Shown one piece after another: positions 61,565-64,000 of a stretch of 64,000 nucleotides of DNA (position 1 is the stretch's first letter; each line of letters opens with the position of its first letter). The translations under genes were made by a program, and so were the position numbers. The stretch comes from Nitrososphaerota archaeon (GTDB lineage: Archaea; Thermoproteota; Nitrososphaeria; Nitrososphaerales; JACPRH01). Below the pieces are notes generated by a model. It was not told the origin of the DNA, did no database searches, and was given only the letters and a program-made list of their open reading frames with translations. The stretch spans positions 124,001 through 188,000 of the forward strand of contig JAMCPI010000014.1 of NCBI GenBank assembly GCA_023379805.1, read 5' to 3'.

Positions 61565-64000
<2,436 letters not shown>

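Overview
The window is archaeal chromosome. It carries a rotary A-type ATP synthase, TFE, MBF1, archaeal NAC, TiaS, Trm56, leaderless-looking TATA promoters, many TTG starts and intron-bearing tRNAs. FtsZ is present, the ATPase proteolipid has a signal-peptide-like N-terminus, ribonucleotide reductase is class II, and tRNA introns sit at non-canonical positions. Together these suggest a Thermoproteota lineage outside the classic FtsZ-less crenarchaea, such as Nitrososphaeria/Aigarchaeota- or Bathyarchaeia-like. This placement is an inference; the 23S rRNA at the right edge would settle it.

Layout. 1-4.1 kb: F420/NADP oxidoreductase-like protein, DUF362 protein, a lone Lrp ligand-binding domain, tRNA-Ile2 agmatidine synthetase (TiaS) and a dual-specificity phosphatase. 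4.1-4.3 kb: an initiator tRNA-Met gene that I reconstruct as carrying three introns. 4.3-7.1 kb: a tightly overlapping operon mbf1-hflX-trm56-tfe. 7.2-9.6 kb: PUA protein, NAC, then ATPase subunits H and C. 11.9-17.3 kb (minus strand): ATPase F-E-A-B-D-(new 55-residue ORF)-K. 23.7-25.8 kb: subunit I on the opposite strand.

Between subunits F and I lies a 6.4 kb accessory island. It holds two short elements with composite inverted repeats, one enclosing a ribbon-helix-helix/zinc-finger gene, plus a membrane protein, a 1401-residue CheB-CheR-PAS-histidine kinase-receiver hybrid and a transposase remnant. The A-ATPase genes are thus split into three transcription units by rearrangement and insertion.

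25.8-34.1 kb: small membrane proteins, divergent pyrI/pyrB, class II ribonucleotide reductase, an unusual HTH-ATP-cone-NrdD-like protein and MarC. 34-40 kb: first copy of a duplicated ~190 bp promoter-plus-micro-ORF element, a second dual-specificity phosphatase, a secreted propeller protein, tRNA-Ala(GGC) with a D-loop intron, a nucleotidyltransferase and ftsZ. 40-51 kb: transcription regulators (wHTH, DUF5320 partner, two Lrp-type), glutamate dehydrogenase, CPBP protease, CBS/zinc-ribbon/2-hydroxyacid dehydrogenase cluster, secreted HExxH protease and pyruvate phosphate dikinase.

51-56.3 kb: a translationally coupled three-gene operon encoding a surface/membrane protein, a double-AAA ATPase fused to a Lon protease domain, and a basic-secretory-protein-like peptidase. 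This is the best candidate in the window for an undescribed system. 56.5-64 kb: GH38 alpha-mannosidase, second copy of the duplicated element, PhoU regulator, a small basic protein and the 3' four-fifths of 23S rRNA on the minus strand.

No CRISPR array, replication origin or complete insertion sequence was seen.
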